Assembly: GCA_964293815.1 (NCBI GenBank)
Contig: CAXYYC010000008.1
Span: 1 to 64,000 of the forward strand
Length of the DNA: 64,000 bases
Direction of reading: 5' to 3'
Origin: CTSOIL-112 sp964293815
Lineage (GTDB): Bacteria > Pseudomonadota > Gammaproteobacteria > Burkholderiales > Burkholderiaceae
Under the pieces are notes generated by a model. That model was not told the origin of the DNA. It saw only the letters and a program-made list of their open reading frames with translations, and searched no databases. Positions 53,829 to 63,519 of this stretch are shown one piece after another. Position 1 is the first letter of the stretch. Each line of letters opens with the position of its first letter. The position numbers and the translations under genes were made by a program.

Positions 53829-56800
53829 TTATTGTTCTGTTGTTTCCGGCAAACTGCTTGCTTGAGCCGCCTGCGCTTGATTCATTTCCAGCAAGGCATC
53901 CACCACGCGCTCCATCCCCATAAACCGTGAACCTTTGACCAAAATCGTGTTGGCACCACTCTGAATGTGCGCGCGCACCACATCGGCCATCGCCGTCACG
54001 TCGTCAAAATGCTGCGCGCCCACGCCAAACGCCTGCGTCGCCTGACGCATCATTTCGCCCGTCGCCAACAATACATTCACACCGTGTTGCGCCGCATGTG
54101 CGCCGATCTCGGCGTGGAAAGCCTCACCGTCATCGCCCACTTCACCCATATCGCCGAGCACCAAAATTTTCCGCCCCGCCGCGTTGGCTAACACATCAAT
54201 CGCCGCCAATACCGAGTCAGGATTGGCGTTGTAGGTGTCGTCAATCAAAATCACGCTCTCACCCAAAGCCGCCAAACGGTGCGTTTGCAAGCGACCCTTG
54301 GCCGGTACGAAATTCGCCAAACCTTTGGCCACCGCATCCAGAGGTACGCCCATCGCGGTAGCGGCGGCGCACGCCGCCAAGGCGTTGTGTACATTGTGCA
54401 CACCCGGAATATTGATCTGCGTGGTGCATTGCCCCATCGGTGTGACCAACTGCACAGTGGAGGCGTACAAGCCCAATTCGTAGCGCGCGCTATAGGCCGC
54501 GTGCGCTGCTGGATTCAGGCTAAATTCATGCGTCGCAACACCGCGCGCCTGCGCACGTTCACGCCAGATCGCGGCGTAGGTGTCATCGGCAGGGAACACC
54601 ACCGCGCCGCCCTCAACCACGCTGTCAATCACATCGGCGTGCTCGTAAGCAACGGCTTCAACGGTCTGCATGAATTCTTGATGCTCGCGTTGGGCATTAT
54701 TGATAATCGCTACGGTCGGCGCGACGATCGGCGCCAATTGTGCGGTTTCGCCCGGATGATTCATCCCCAATTCAATCACCGCCGCACGGTGGCTTTTGTT
54801 CATCTCCAGCAAAGTCAGTGGCAAGCCGATGTCGTTATTCAGATTGCCGCGCGTCGCCAGATAAGCGTCGTCAAACGCGGCGCGCATAATCGCCGACAGC
54901 ATTTCTTTCACCGTGGTTTTGCCATTACTGCCCGTCACCACAGCGACCGGCACGTCAAATTGTGAGCGCCAACTTTTCGCCAAATCCTGCAAAGCTCGAT
55001 GCGTGTCATCCACGATGATGTGCGGAATCGCAAAACCTTCCGGCACGCGCTCGGCCAATACGGCGGCGACTTGCCCCAGTTGCAATTTCGGCAAAAAGTC
55101 GTGCGCATCGAAACGCTCGCCTTTGAGCGCGATCAATAAATCGGTCGGCTGCATGGTGCGCGTGTCAATCGACACCCGCTTGAAACTGATGTGCTGACCA
55201 TTGATGTCGCATGAACCCATTTGCTCGTCGGCGGTTTCTGCTGGTTCAGGAGCAGCACTCTTATTTGCCTCAGCCACCTCATTCACTATGGGCGCAGGCG
55301 TTGCGTTGCGCCACACGTTCAATGCCTCTTGCGCTTGTACCAAATCAGAATACGGATGTTTCACGCCCTGCACATCTTGGTACGGCTCATGTCCTTTACC
55401 GGCAATCAAGATCACATCAGCCACATCAGCGCGCGCCACCGTTTGATTGATCGCGCTTGGACGATGTACTTCCGACTGCACGCGTTCATTCATAGTCATT
55501 CCTGCCAAAATATCGCGCACGATTGCTTCCGGCTCTTCGGTGCGCGGATTGTCCGAGGTCACGACCACGCGGTCAGCGATTTTTTGCGCAATGGCGCCCA
55601 TTTGCGGGCGCTTGCCCGGATCACGGTCACCACCGCAACCAAATACGCAGGTCAATTGGCCACCGCGTTGATGGGCAATCGGCAACAGCGCCGTCAAGGT
55701 TTTTTCCAAGGCATCCGGCGTGTGCGCAAAATCGACCACCACCAGCGGCTCGCCGTCACCGCCAAAGCGTTGCATCCGACCGGGCGCGGCGGCAATATCG
55801 GCGCAATCGGCCACGCATTCGGCCAAATTCAAGCCCAACGCCAGACACACGCCCAGCACGCCGAGCGTATTCATGACATTGAACTCACCGACCAAACGCG
55901 AACGCACCTGATGCGCGACGCCATCGGTAGTCAAGGTGAACTGGGTCAATGCGCCGGATTGGTCAATCTCGCTCGCGTGTAAATAGTGTTTCACGCCATC
56001 AGGCTGCGGGTTCAAACCGTAACCAATCACGCGCACGCCGTATTGTTTGGCGATCTGCGCGTAGCGCAGACCCACTTCGTCGTCGGTATTGATGACGGCG
56101 GTTTTGAGCGTGTTCCAAGTAAACAGGTGCGCTTTAGCAGCTTCGTAGCTCGCCATATCGCCGTGATAGTCCAAATGGTCACGCGACAGATTGGTGAACA
56201 GCGCCACTTCATACGCGACGCCATTCACGCGCCCTTGTTCCAAAGCGTGTGAGGACACTTCCATCGCCATTGCTTTCGCGCCTTGCGCGCGCATATCGGC
56301 GAGGTAGCGGTGTACTTCAACCGCTTGCGGCGTGGTGAAGCCGGTTTCCTGCATCGCATCAGGGAAACCCACGCCCAGCGTGCCCATGATGCCGCACGGC
56401 AAATCATGTTTGGCTAAAATCTGCGCGAGCCATTGCGCGCTGGAGGTTTTGCCATTGGTGCCGGTAATCGCAATCATGCGCATGGCTTCCGACGGCTTGC
56501 CATAGTAGCTGTGGGCAATATGCCCCGCCAAAACATTGAGTTGCGGTACGGCGCGCGCAGGAATCGTGAGCGGCGGCATGGTTTTGCCGTCTTGCCACAG
56601 CACCGCGCCTGCGCCATTTTGCAGCGCCACGTCCACATAAGTGCGACCGTCATGTTTGTCGCTGTTGGACGAGCGCGGATCAAACGCGTAGGCAACGAAG
56701 GCGTCGCCCGCTTCGATCTTGCGACTGTCGCTGGACAGGTGTTTTTTCTGCTGCGCGTAGTTACCCAGCGCCGATAAAACGTGTGTTAGTACGGTCACTT

Positions 56801-56849
56801 GCTGTGCGCTGAGTTGATTGGCTCGGGTATTCATGGATTGGGTTTTCAT
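53829..56849 (-). CDS. murE-murF: Fused MurE-MurF ligase (bifunctional)
   Basis: One 1006-residue frame holds two complete Mur ligases. MurE covers about residues 1-515: ATP loop ITGTNGKT (128-135), EVSSHALEQGRV, and the diaminopimelate-recognising DNPR at 433-436. A linker rich in Ala/Glu/Pro (about 516-545) leads to MurF: SIDTRTMQPTDLLIALKGERFDAHDF, then VTGSNGKTT (638-646). The MurF part begins later than free MurF by about 20 residues. The fusion adds meso-DAP and then D-Ala-D-Ala to the growing stem. Such fusions are known in Bordetella and relatives. The ATG overlaps the ftsI stop by one base. Confidence 0.96.
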   Translation of the reverse strand: MKTQSMNTRANQLSAQQVTVLTHVLSALGNYAQQKKHLSSDSRKIEAGDAFVAYAFDPRSSNSDKHDGRTYVDVALQNGAGAVLWQDGKTMPPLTIPARAVPQLNVLAGHIAHSYYGKPSEAMRMIAITGTNGKTSSAQWLAQILAKHDLPCGIMGTLGVGFPDAMQETGFTTPQAVEVHRYLADMRAQGAKAMAMEVSSHALEQGRVNGVAYEVALFTNLSRDHLDYHGDMASYEAAKAHLFTWNTLKTAVINTDDEVGLRYAQIAKQYGVRVIGYGLNPQPDGVKHYLHASEIDQSGALTQFTLTTDGVAHQVRSRLVGEFNVMNTLGVLGVCLALGLNLAECVADCADIAAAPGRMQRFGGDGEPLVVVDFAHTPDALEKTLTALLPIAHQRGGQLTCVFGCGGDRDPGKRPQMGAIAQKIADRVVVTSDNPRTEEPEAIVRDILAGMTMNERVQSEVHRPSAINQTVARADVADVILIAGKGHEPYQDVQGVKHPYSDLVQAQEALNVWRNATPAPIVNEVAEANKSAAPEPAETADEQMGSCDINGQHISFKRVSIDTRTMQPTDLLIALKGERFDAHDFLPKLQLGQVAAVLAERVPEGFAIPHIIVDDTHRALQDLAKSWRSQFDVPVAVVTGSNGKTTVKEMLSAIMRAAFDDAYLATRGNLNNDIGLPLTLLEMNKSHRAAVIELGMNHPGETAQLAPIVAPTVAIINNAQREHQEFMQTVEAVAYEHADVIDSVVEGGAVVFPADDTYAAIWRERAQARGVATHEFSLNPAAHAAYSARYELGLYASTVQLVTPMGQCTTQINIPGVHNVHNALAACAAATAMGVPLDAVAKGLANFVPAKGRLQTHRLAALGESVILIDDTYNANPDSVLAAIDVLANAAGRKILVLGDMGEVGDDGEAFHAEIGAHAAQHGVNVLLATGEMMRQATQAFGVGAQHFDDVTAMADVVRAHIQSGANTILVKGSRFMGMERVVDALLEMNQAQAAQASSLPETTEQ

Positions 56850-58594
56850 TACATGGCCTCCTCGATACCACCGTCTTGATTGATCGAGGTTTTATACGGT
56901 GCATCCGGTGTGACCGACAAAGTACGCAAGGTTTCTGACACAATTTGGCTAAAAATCGGCGCCGCCACCACACCACCGTAGTGGCCGTTCGCCGCTGGAT
57001 CGTCTACCATCACCGCCACGACAATGCGCGGCTCACTCACTGGCGCGAGACCGGCAAAGGTCGCGACGTATTTGTTTTTGTTGTAGCCATTGCCCTCAAC
57101 TTTATAGGCGGTACCGGTTTTGCCCGCGACGGTATAGCCGATGACCTGCGCACGCGGCGCTGTACCGCCCGGCTCAGTCGCCATGTGCATCATGGTGCGC
57201 ATTTCTTTGGCGGTTTCCGCAGAAAAAATCCGCTGACCGGGCACGGGATCAGGGCTGTCGCGTTTAATCAAGGTCAAGTCAATAATTTCGCCATCACGCG
57301 CAAACACGGTGTACGCATGCGTTAATTGCAACAGCGAAATCGCAATCCCGTGGCCATAGGACATGGTGGCTTGCTCAATCGGTTGCCAATTTTTATACGG
57401 GCGCAACAAACCGGCGGCCACACCGGGGAAGCCAATTTTGTACGGTTTGCCAAAGCCGAGCACCGTAAAGTTGTCCCACATCTCTTTCGGTTCGAGCATA
57501 AAGGCAATTTTGCTCGTGCCGATGTTTGAGGACTTTTGAATCACTTGTTGCACCGTTAGCGTCCCATTGGCGTGCGAATCGCTGATGGTGGCGTCGCCAA
57601 TAGTCATTTTGCCGCCGCCGGTGGCAATCATGCTTTGCGGCTTGACCTTGCCTTTTTCCAGCGCAAGCGCGACGGTAAACGGCTTGAGCGTTGAACCCGG
57701 CTCAAAAATATCGGTCACGGCGCGGTTACGGATCAAGTCTCGATCCATATTTTTGCGCACATTCGGATCGTACGACGGATAGTTGGACAAAGCCAAAATC
57801 TCGCCCGTGCGCGTATCAATCACCATCGCCGAGGCGCTTTTCGCACGGTGGTAGTCAACCGCCTCACGCAAAGCGGTATGCACGATGTATTGCACGCGCG
57901 CGTCCAAAGACAAGTACACATCCTTGCCCGGATGCGCTTCGGTCATCACGCCTTCGTCCTCAATCACATTGCCCAAACGGTCACGCAGCACTTTGCGCGC
58001 GCCAGGCTGACCTTGGATTTCTGTGTCGTAAACGGCTTCCAGTCCCTCTTGGCCTTCACCTTCGATATTGGTAAACCCCGTTAAATGCGCAAAAACCGCA
58101 GCTTGCGGGTAATCTCGTTTGACTTCTTTTTGGCTGTATACGCCGGGGATTTTCATTTCTTTAATCTGATCGGCGATTTCTTGCGGCACTTGCCGCCGCA
58201 GATAAACAAAGCGCTTATCATCCCGCGACACTTTTTTGCGAATCTCAGTAACGCTGATTTCCAATAGTTTGGACAGCTGATTTTCCTGCGCCGCACTCAT
58301 TTTGACTTCTTCGGGAATCACCCAAATGGCACGCGCTGGTACGTTTGAGGCCAAAACCACGCCATTGCGATCATAAATTTTGCCACGCGGCGCGGGGATT
58401 TCGAGTAAACGCGAGTAGCGCGCCTCGCCTTTGCCTTGCAAAAATTCGTTGTCCAATAATTGAACCTTAATCGCCCACAACGCCAATGACGCCAGCGCAA
58501 AGGTCAACACCGCCAACATCAGGGTTGAGCGCCATGCCTCTAAAGGAAAGCTGTTTTTGTTGCTTTTTGTCGGAGCGTTGGATGACCAGTTCAT
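56849..58594 (-). CDS. ftsI: Septal transpeptidase FtsI (PBP3)
   Basis: The 581-residue class B penicillin-binding protein has one N-terminal membrane helix (MLAVLTFALASLALWAI), a pedestal domain and a transpeptidase domain with Ser301 and Lys304 in GSTLK, SSN at 355-357 and KTG at 492-494. It crosslinks septal peptidoglycan with FtsW. The gene overlaps ftsL by four bases. Confidence 0.97.
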   Translation of the reverse strand: MNWSSNAPTKSNKNSFPLEAWRSTLMLAVLTFALASLALWAIKVQLLDNEFLQGKGEARYSRLLEIPAPRGKIYDRNGVVLASNVPARAIWVIPEEVKMSAAQENQLSKLLEISVTEIRKKVSRDDKRFVYLRRQVPQEIADQIKEMKIPGVYSQKEVKRDYPQAAVFAHLTGFTNIEGEGQEGLEAVYDTEIQGQPGARKVLRDRLGNVIEDEGVMTEAHPGKDVYLSLDARVQYIVHTALREAVDYHRAKSASAMVIDTRTGEILALSNYPSYDPNVRKNMDRDLIRNRAVTDIFEPGSTLKPFTVALALEKGKVKPQSMIATGGGKMTIGDATISDSHANGTLTVQQVIQKSSNIGTSKIAFMLEPKEMWDNFTVLGFGKPYKIGFPGVAAGLLRPYKNWQPIEQATMSYGHGIAISLLQLTHAYTVFARDGEIIDLTLIKRDSPDPVPGQRIFSAETAKEMRTMMHMATEPGGTAPRAQVIGYTVAGKTGTAYKVEGNGYNKNKYVATFAGLAPVSEPRIVVAVMVDDPAANGHYGGVVAAPIFSQIVSETLRTLSVTPDAPYKTSINQDGGIEEAM

Positions 58595-58917
58595 GGCTTG
58601 GCTCCCGCAACGACAGGAACCGCAGCGCCATCAGCCGCGTTGGCGGTATTGGACTTAGGCGTCATATAGTAGGTTACGCTCGGATCAACCCGCTGCATGT
58701 CCTGACGGCTGACCACTTCGGCGATTTTGTCATTTTTCGCCGCCGAAACCTGCTGAACCTGACGGGTGCTCCATTCGATCTGTAATTGCTGCTCATGCGC
58801 ACGCGCTTGCTCAAGCTGCGTATTGAACACACGAGACTGATGGCGCACGTTGATCACCATCATTGCCATAACAATGACTGCGCTCAACAGGACGATGGAA
58901 CTACGCCAGCTATACAT
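58591..58917 (-). CDS. ftsL: Cell division protein FtsL
   Basis: The 108-residue bitopic protein has a very short cytoplasmic end, a membrane helix (IVLLSAVIVMAMMVINV) and a periplasmic coiled coil (HQSRVFNTQLEQARAHEQQLQIEW). It joins FtsB and FtsQ in the divisome. The C-terminal tail (about 80-108) is Ala/Pro-rich. Position between rsmH and ftsI supports the name. Confidence 0.92.
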   Translation of the reverse strand: MYSWRSSIVLLSAVIVMAMMVINVRHQSRVFNTQLEQARAHEQQLQIEWSTRQVQQVSAAKNDKIAEVVSRQDMQRVDPSVTYYMTPKSNTANAADGAAVPVVAGAKP

Positions 58918-58964
58918 TAATATTCAACCTTTTTTACTCAAATCACCCGAAGGTGTTCAACTCA

Positions 58965-59888
58965 TCATGCTTCAGTTTTTTCCGCCACCCGCAGCATCGC
59001 CGAGCGCGCACGCGGATTGTGCAAAACTTCCTGCTCACTGGGCTTTTGCTTGCCCAGATCACGCAGCGCCAAAGTCGGCAACTGCGCATCGGTCAACGGC
59101 AAACGCGCCCAATCCTGCGAGTGCCGGCTGTGTTGCGCGATAAAGCGCTTCACCGGCCGATCTTCTAAGGAGTGAAAGCTAATCACCGCCATCCGCCCCT
59201 TTGGTTTGAGCAACGCCAACATCGCCGTTAATGCCGCATCCAAATCACCCAGCTCATCATTGACCGCAATGCGAATCGCCTGAAACGTGCGCGTAGCCGG
59301 ATGCTGGCCTTTCTCAAACTTACGCACTTGACCGGCAACCACATTCGCCAAATCCAGCGTGGTTGCAAACGGTTGCTGCACCCGCCGCGCCACAATCGCC
59401 TTGGCAATCGGCTTGGCAAAACGCTCTTCGCCATAATCGCGAATCACGCGCACCAGCTCCGCTTCATCCACGCTGTTCAGCCACTGCGCCGCCGTCAGCC
59501 CGCGGGTATTGTCCATGCGCATGTCCAGCGGCCCATCTTGACGAAAGCTAAAACCCCTTTTAGCCTCGTCAATCTGCGGCGAGCTCACGCCCAAGTCCAA
59601 CAAAATGCCATCCACACTGGCTGCCGACAAATGCGCCGACATGGTTTTAAAACTATCATGCACCACATGCACGCGCACATCGTTTTTGGCCAATTCCTGC
59701 GCGGTTTGAATCGCCCGCGGATCTTTGTCAAACACCCACAATTGACCGTTTTCACCCAACTGCGACAGGATCAAGCGCGAATGCCCACCGCGCCCAAACG
59801 TGCCATCAACGTACACCCCATCGGCCTGAATAGCCAAAGCGTCCACCGCCTCATTGAGTAAAACGGTGATATGCGTTTGCGTATCCAT
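58965..59888 (-). CDS. rsmH: 16S rRNA (cytosine1402-N4)-methyltransferase RsmH (MraW)
   Basis: The 307-residue SAM-dependent methyltransferase has ITVLLNEAVDAL, YVDGTFGRGGHSRLIL, DGILLDLGVSSPQIDEAKRGFSF and the C-terminal VISFHSLEDRPVKRFI. It methylates C1402 in the decoding centre of 16S rRNA. The gene lies six bases after mraZ and 47 before ftsL. Confidence 0.97.
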   Translation of the reverse strand: MDTQTHITVLLNEAVDALAIQADGVYVDGTFGRGGHSRLILSQLGENGQLWVFDKDPRAIQTAQELAKNDVRVHVVHDSFKTMSAHLSAASVDGILLDLGVSSPQIDEAKRGFSFRQDGPLDMRMDNTRGLTAAQWLNSVDEAELVRVIRDYGEERFAKPIAKAIVARRVQQPFATTLDLANVVAGQVRKFEKGQHPATRTFQAIRIAVNDELGDLDAALTAMLALLKPKGRMAVISFHSLEDRPVKRFIAQHSRHSQDWARLPLTDAQLPTLALRDLGKQKPSEQEVLHNPRARSAMLRVAEKTEA

Positions 59889-59894
59889 GAGGCG

Positions 59895-60323
59895 TCAGAA
59901 AGTGAAGTTCTGGATGATTTCTGGCTTTTCTCCCGCCAGTTTTTCATCCTCGATTTGCTCGCTCAACTGCGCATTCCAGATTTCAAAATGCGAGCCATTG
60001 CCAAGCAATTCAACGTTTTTATCCAACTGAGCTTTGGCGCGCAAAGCTGGCGGGATCAAAATACGCCCTGCGCCGTCCCAAGTGACCGGCTCGGCGTTGG
60101 AAAAATAAATCCGTCGCCAAACACTCAAAGCAGAAGGCCAAGTGACGATTTGCGCCGCCATTTTTTCCCAAACCGGCAAAGGCAATAGCAACAAGCACCC
60201 TTCAGGGCTGCGCGTAATGTACAATTGCCCCTCACACTCGGCCATGAGCGCGTCACGATGCTTGGCTGGAATCATCATCCGACCTTTGGCATCCAATGTG
60301 AGAGGAGAATTACCGATGTACAC
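59895..60323 (-). CDS. mraZ: Transcriptional regulator MraZ
   Basis: The 142-residue protein has two AbrB-like repeats, the first LTLDAKGRMMIPAKHRDAL and the second WDGAGRILIPPALRAKAQL. MraZ forms a ring and represses the dcw operon from repeated GTGGG-type boxes. The start is GTG 60323, preceded by AAAGGG; no nearby ATG fits the family N-terminus. It is the first dcw gene. Confidence 0.95.
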   Translation of the reverse strand: MYIGNSPLTLDAKGRMMIPAKHRDALMAECEGQLYITRSPEGCLLLLPLPVWEKMAAQIVTWPSALSVWRRIYFSNAEPVTWDGAGRILIPPALRAKAQLDKNVELLGNGSHFEIWNAQLSEQIEDEKLAGEKPEIIQNFTF

Positions 60324-60387
60324 GTTTAACCCTTTAGCTGATTTGATGGCAGTTTTGGTCTAAACCGAAGGAGAATTTCTATTTTTT

Positions 60388-60421
60388 CCCACTAATAGAC
60401 ACTTTTTACCACGTTTTTCAC
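60388..60421 (-). promoter_or_regulatory. MraZ-binding boxes
   Basis: On the minus strand GTGAA (60421-60417), GTGGT (60412-60408), GTGTC (60402-60398) and GTGGG (60392-60388) follow each other at 9, 10 and 10 bases. MraZ binds GTGGG repeats spaced by five bases. The boxes lie just downstream of the -10 element. Confidence 0.75.
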
Positions 60422-60422
60422 A

Positions 60423-60451
60423 ACTTTACGGCATGGCATCCATTCAGTCAA
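60423..60451 (-). promoter_or_regulatory. Sigma-70 promoter of the dcw cluster
   Basis: TTGACT (60451-60446), a 17-base spacer and TAAAGT (60428-60423) on the minus strand. Initiation would fall inside the MraZ boxes, about 93 bases before the mraZ start. Confidence 0.75.
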
Positions 60452-60777
60452 GCCAAATGTCGTTTTTCTCAATAAAGACAATGGGTTAGCACACTTTTTC
60501 TGGAAAAATCACAAAAATTTTTTGCATTAAAAACAAGGCACTACGGCAGGTTGTAAAAGTAAGCATTTAAGAAAAATATTTTTGCGCCAAACAGACGCAC
60601 ATTCTCAACCTTGCGCACACCACCCAACCCAGTTTCATAGAGCGTATCCATTCTGCATAACGGCTCTAAATACGCCGACGCCTTGATTATTGCCACAACG
60701 CCTCAAGATAAACGGTAAATCCATTCAAACAACGCATTGATACACAACGCACCGCCGCGACGCGTTACAATAGAACC

Positions 60778-61401
60778 ATGAGCAAAACCAATACCTCCTC
60801 AAGCGTTGGCAACGCCAGCGCGCCCGCAAGCACTCTGAATCTGGCCGGTCAGTTTTTGATCGCCATGCCGAGCCTATCGGGCGACGTCTTTGAGCGCACG
60901 GTGGTGTATATTTGTGAGCATTCGGCCAGCGGCGCGCTGGGTTTGATCGTCAATCGCACCGCCGACGTCATGGTCTCAGAACTCTTGAATAAATTGACGA
61001 CCGAAGACGGCGATATTCGCTACGTCCCTTCGACCCGCGCCGATCAAGCCGTCTTGCTCGGCGGCCCGGTACAAACCGAGCGCGGCTTCGTTCTGCACGC
61101 GCCGTTCCAGCAATACGCCTCGACCGTGCGCATCAGCGAACGCTTGGGTTTGACCAGCTCGCGCGATATTTTGGCCGATTGGGCGCAGGGGCAAGGCCCC
61201 AAACACATGCTGCTGGCCTTGGGCTACGCGGGCTGGAGCGCAGGGCAATTGGAAGAGGAATTATCGCGCAATGCGTGGCTGATCGCGCCAGCGGACGAGC
61301 ATGTACTGTTTGAAACCTTGCCCAGCGAGAAATACAGCCAAGCCATACGTCTGCTGGGCATCACCGAAACCATGATCAGCGATACCGCCGGACACGCGTG
61401 A
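60778..61401 (+). CDS. YqgE/AlgH family protein (UPF0301)
   Basis: The 207-residue protein contains the family blocks GQFLIAMPSLSGDVFERTVVYICEHSASGALGLIVNR, LLGGPVQTERGFVLH and LLALGYAGWSAGQLEEEL. The biochemical role is not settled. It almost always precedes ruvX/yqgF, as here, and the two overlap by one base. A Ser/Ala/Asn-rich leader of about 20 residues precedes the domain. Confidence 0.93.
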   Translation: MSKTNTSSSVGNASAPASTLNLAGQFLIAMPSLSGDVFERTVVYICEHSASGALGLIVNRTADVMVSELLNKLTTEDGDIRYVPSTRADQAVLLGGPVQTERGFVLHAPFQQYASTVRISERLGLTSSRDILADWAQGQGPKHMLLALGYAGWSAGQLEEELSRNAWLIAPADEHVLFETLPSEKYSQAIRLLGITETMISDTAGHA

Positions 61402-61829
61402 TGAATACAGCGCACACCCTCATTGGCATTGATTACGGCTTAAAACGCATCGGCATCGCCATTGGCAACACGCTGACGCAGCACGCCGAACCGCTGGAAA
61501 TCATCCCAAACACTGGATTTCCCAACGTCCTTGCGCGCCTGCAACGCCTGATTCAGGAATGGCAGGTCAATGCTTTGGTGCTTGGCCTGCCGCGCCATCC
61601 AGATGATACGGCACACGCCATGACGCAGGCCTGTGTGGATTTTCACACACAGTTATCGCAGGCGGTATCGCTACCGATTCATTGGGTGGATGAGCGTTAT
61701 TCCTCCGCCGTTTTGCCCAACCATGCTCGCAAAAATGCCCGTGGTCAAACCCGTGCGGTGACACAAGATGACCGTGCGGCGGCGGTAATTTTGCAACAAT
61801 ATTTGGACGGATTAACGCATTCAGCGTGA
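61401..61829 (+). CDS. ruvX: Putative Holliday junction resolvase RuvX (YqgF)
   Basis: The 142-residue RNase H-fold protein has LIGIDYGLKRIGIAIGN (first catalytic Asp), LVLGLPRHPD and HWVDERYSSAV, and a terminal DDRAAAVILQQYL with the last acidic residues. The family is linked to 16S rRNA 5'-end maturation and junction resolution. TGATG couples it to yqgE; ATG 61401 is preferred to GTG 61398. Confidence 0.94.
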   Translation: MNTAHTLIGIDYGLKRIGIAIGNTLTQHAEPLEIIPNTGFPNVLARLQRLIQEWQVNALVLGLPRHPDDTAHAMTQACVDFHTQLSQAVSLPIHWVDERYSSAVLPNHARKNARGQTRAVTQDDRAAAVILQQYLDGLTHSA

Positions 61830-61930
61830 ATAAACCGCCGAACATTTATCCGCCACACACTGTATTTTTAGCCAAAAAATCAAATAGATAATATAAAATA
61901 GCGAACAGTTCCTCTTTTACGGTGTTTGCC

Positions 61931-62500
61931 ATGTCCCATCTATCCGATTTTGACGCACCCAACTCCCACATCCCCGACGCAGAGCATTTATACGGTCAAT
62001 TGTTCAAACAATTGCACGAGCTGTTTAGCCGCGCCGCACAGCCGCCTGCGCTGATCGGCATTCACCGTGGCGGCGCATGGTTGGCCGAACGTTTGCACCA
62101 CGACTTGGGGTTAATCGAGCCGTTCGGCACGCTGGATATTTCTTTTTACCGCGACGACTACGCCACCAAAGGCATCAGTGCGAACATCAAAACCAGCGAT
62201 GTTCCCTTTGAGATTGAAAACCGCGTGGTGGTGCTGTGCGATGATATTTTGAACAGTGGTCGCAGCGTGCGCGGCGCACTCAATGAATTATTTGAATTTG
62301 GCCGCCCTGCCAATGTCTTGCTGGCCGTATTGTACGACCGTGGCGGTCGCCAACTACCGATTGCCGCGCAAATTATGGGCGGTGCAGGCGAGTTCGACCC
62401 TGCTTACAAGCTGGTTTTGGAGCGCGACGCATCCAGCCGCTTCTGTTTCCGCATTCCCCGACGAATTGACCCCAGCGAACCATCCAAGGAGCTTTTATGA
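61931..62500 (+). CDS. pyrR: PyrR-type phosphoribosyltransferase/regulator
   Basis: The 189-residue type I phosphoribosyltransferase has the PRPP motif VVLCDDILNSGRS (100-112) and ALIGIHRGGAWLAERL. In Bacillus PyrR is an attenuator that binds pyr mRNA and also makes UMP. No anti-terminator hairpins are evident in the 101-base upstream gap, so an RNA-binding role here is uncertain. It overlaps pyrB by four bases. Confidence 0.9.
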   Translation: MSHLSDFDAPNSHIPDAEHLYGQLFKQLHELFSRAAQPPALIGIHRGGAWLAERLHHDLGLIEPFGTLDISFYRDDYATKGISANIKTSDVPFEIENRVVVLCDDILNSGRSVRGALNELFEFGRPANVLLAVLYDRGGRQLPIAAQIMGGAGEFDPAYKLVLERDASSRFCFRIPRRIDPSEPSKELL

Positions 62501-63519
62501 CCGCTCAAAATCCCATCAGCCCACGCCAAGTACCGTGGGCTGATTTGCGCAACGCGCGTAATCCGCAATTAACCGCCGACGGACAATTGCAACATTTGCT
62601 CAGTTTAGAGGGCTTATCGCGCGAGATGCTCACGCACATCCTCGACACCGCCGAATCCTTTCTATCATTGAACGACCGCGATGTGAAAAAAGTCCCGCTG
62701 CTGCGTGGTAAATCGGTGTTCAATATTTTCTTTGAAAACTCCACCCGCACCCGCACCACCTTTGAAATCGCCGCCAAGCGCCTGTCCGCCGACGTCATCA
62801 ACCTCAATATTGAGGCCTCATCCACCAGCAAGGGCGAAACCTTGCTCGATACGATGGACAACCTCGCCGCGATGCACGCCGATATGTTCGTCGTGCGCCA
62901 CAACCAAAGCGGTGCGCCGTATCTAATGGCCGAACACCTGAATCAACTCGGACGCAAAGACATCCACATCATCAATGCGGGCGATGGTCGCCATTCGCAC
63001 CCGACGCAGGGTTTGCTCGATATGTACACCATCCGCCACTACAAAAAAGACTTCACGCAACTGCGCGTAGCAATCGTCGGTGACATTCTGCATTCGCGCG
63101 TGGCTCGCTCCAACATCCACGCACTGACCACGCTCGGCGTGCCGGAAGTGCGCGTGATTGGCCCGCAAACCTTGTTGCCCGGCGGCTTACGCGAAATGGG
63201 CGCGCATGTCTATCACGACATGAACGAAGGTCTACGCGACGTGGACGTGGTCATCATGCTGCGCCTGCAACGCGAGCGGATGCACGGCGCGCTGTTGCCA
63301 TCTGAAGCAGAATATTTCAAACACTATGGCCTGTCGCAAGACAAGCTCGCACTCGCGCACCCCGACTGCATCGTGATGCACCCAGGCCCGATCAATCGCG
63401 GCGTGGAAATCGCCTCCGACGTCGCCGATGGGCCGCAGGCGGTGATTTTGCCGCAGGTGAGTTTCGGCATAGCGATACGCATGGCCGTGATGGCAATTTT
63501 GGCAGGAGGCAAAGCATGA
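62497..63519 (+). CDS. pyrB: Aspartate carbamoyltransferase catalytic subunit
   Basis: The 340-residue enzyme has the carbamoyl-phosphate loop STRTRT (82-87) in FFENSTRTRTTFE, SSTSKGETLLDT and MHPGPINRGVEI. An N-terminal extension of about 30 residues precedes the fold, as in the ATCases that pair with a dihydroorotase-like subunit. It makes carbamoyl aspartate for pyrimidines. AAGGAG lies before the ATG, and it overlaps pyrX by four bases. Confidence 0.96.
   Translation: MTAQNPISPRQVPWADLRNARNPQLTADGQLQHLLSLEGLSREMLTHILDTAESFLSLNDRDVKKVPLLRGKSVFNIFFENSTRTRTTFEIAAKRLSADVINLNIEASSTSKGETLLDTMDNLAAMHADMFVVRHNQSGAPYLMAEHLNQLGRKDIHIINAGDGRHSHPTQGLLDMYTIRHYKKDFTQLRVAIVGDILHSRVARSNIHALTTLGVPEVRVIGPQTLLPGGLREMGAHVYHDMNEGLRDVDVVIMLRLQRERMHGALLPSEAEYFKHYGLSQDKLALAHPDCIVMHPGPINRGVEIASDVADGPQAVILPQVSFGIAIRMAVMAILAGGKA

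Larger units (their letters stand above)
60324..60777. other. Divergent mraZ-yqgE control region
   Basis: This 454-base AT-rich region contains the mraZ promoter and MraZ boxes listed below. The part nearest yqgE holds only a weak TTGATT-N18-GATAAA pair at 60683-60712 on the plus strand. No gene is seen. Confidence 0.65.

Noticed and set aside
61830..61930. PyrR-controlled attenuator before pyrR
   Set aside because: The 101-base gap is AT-rich and has no terminator/antiterminator pair or PyrR-binding loop that I can see.
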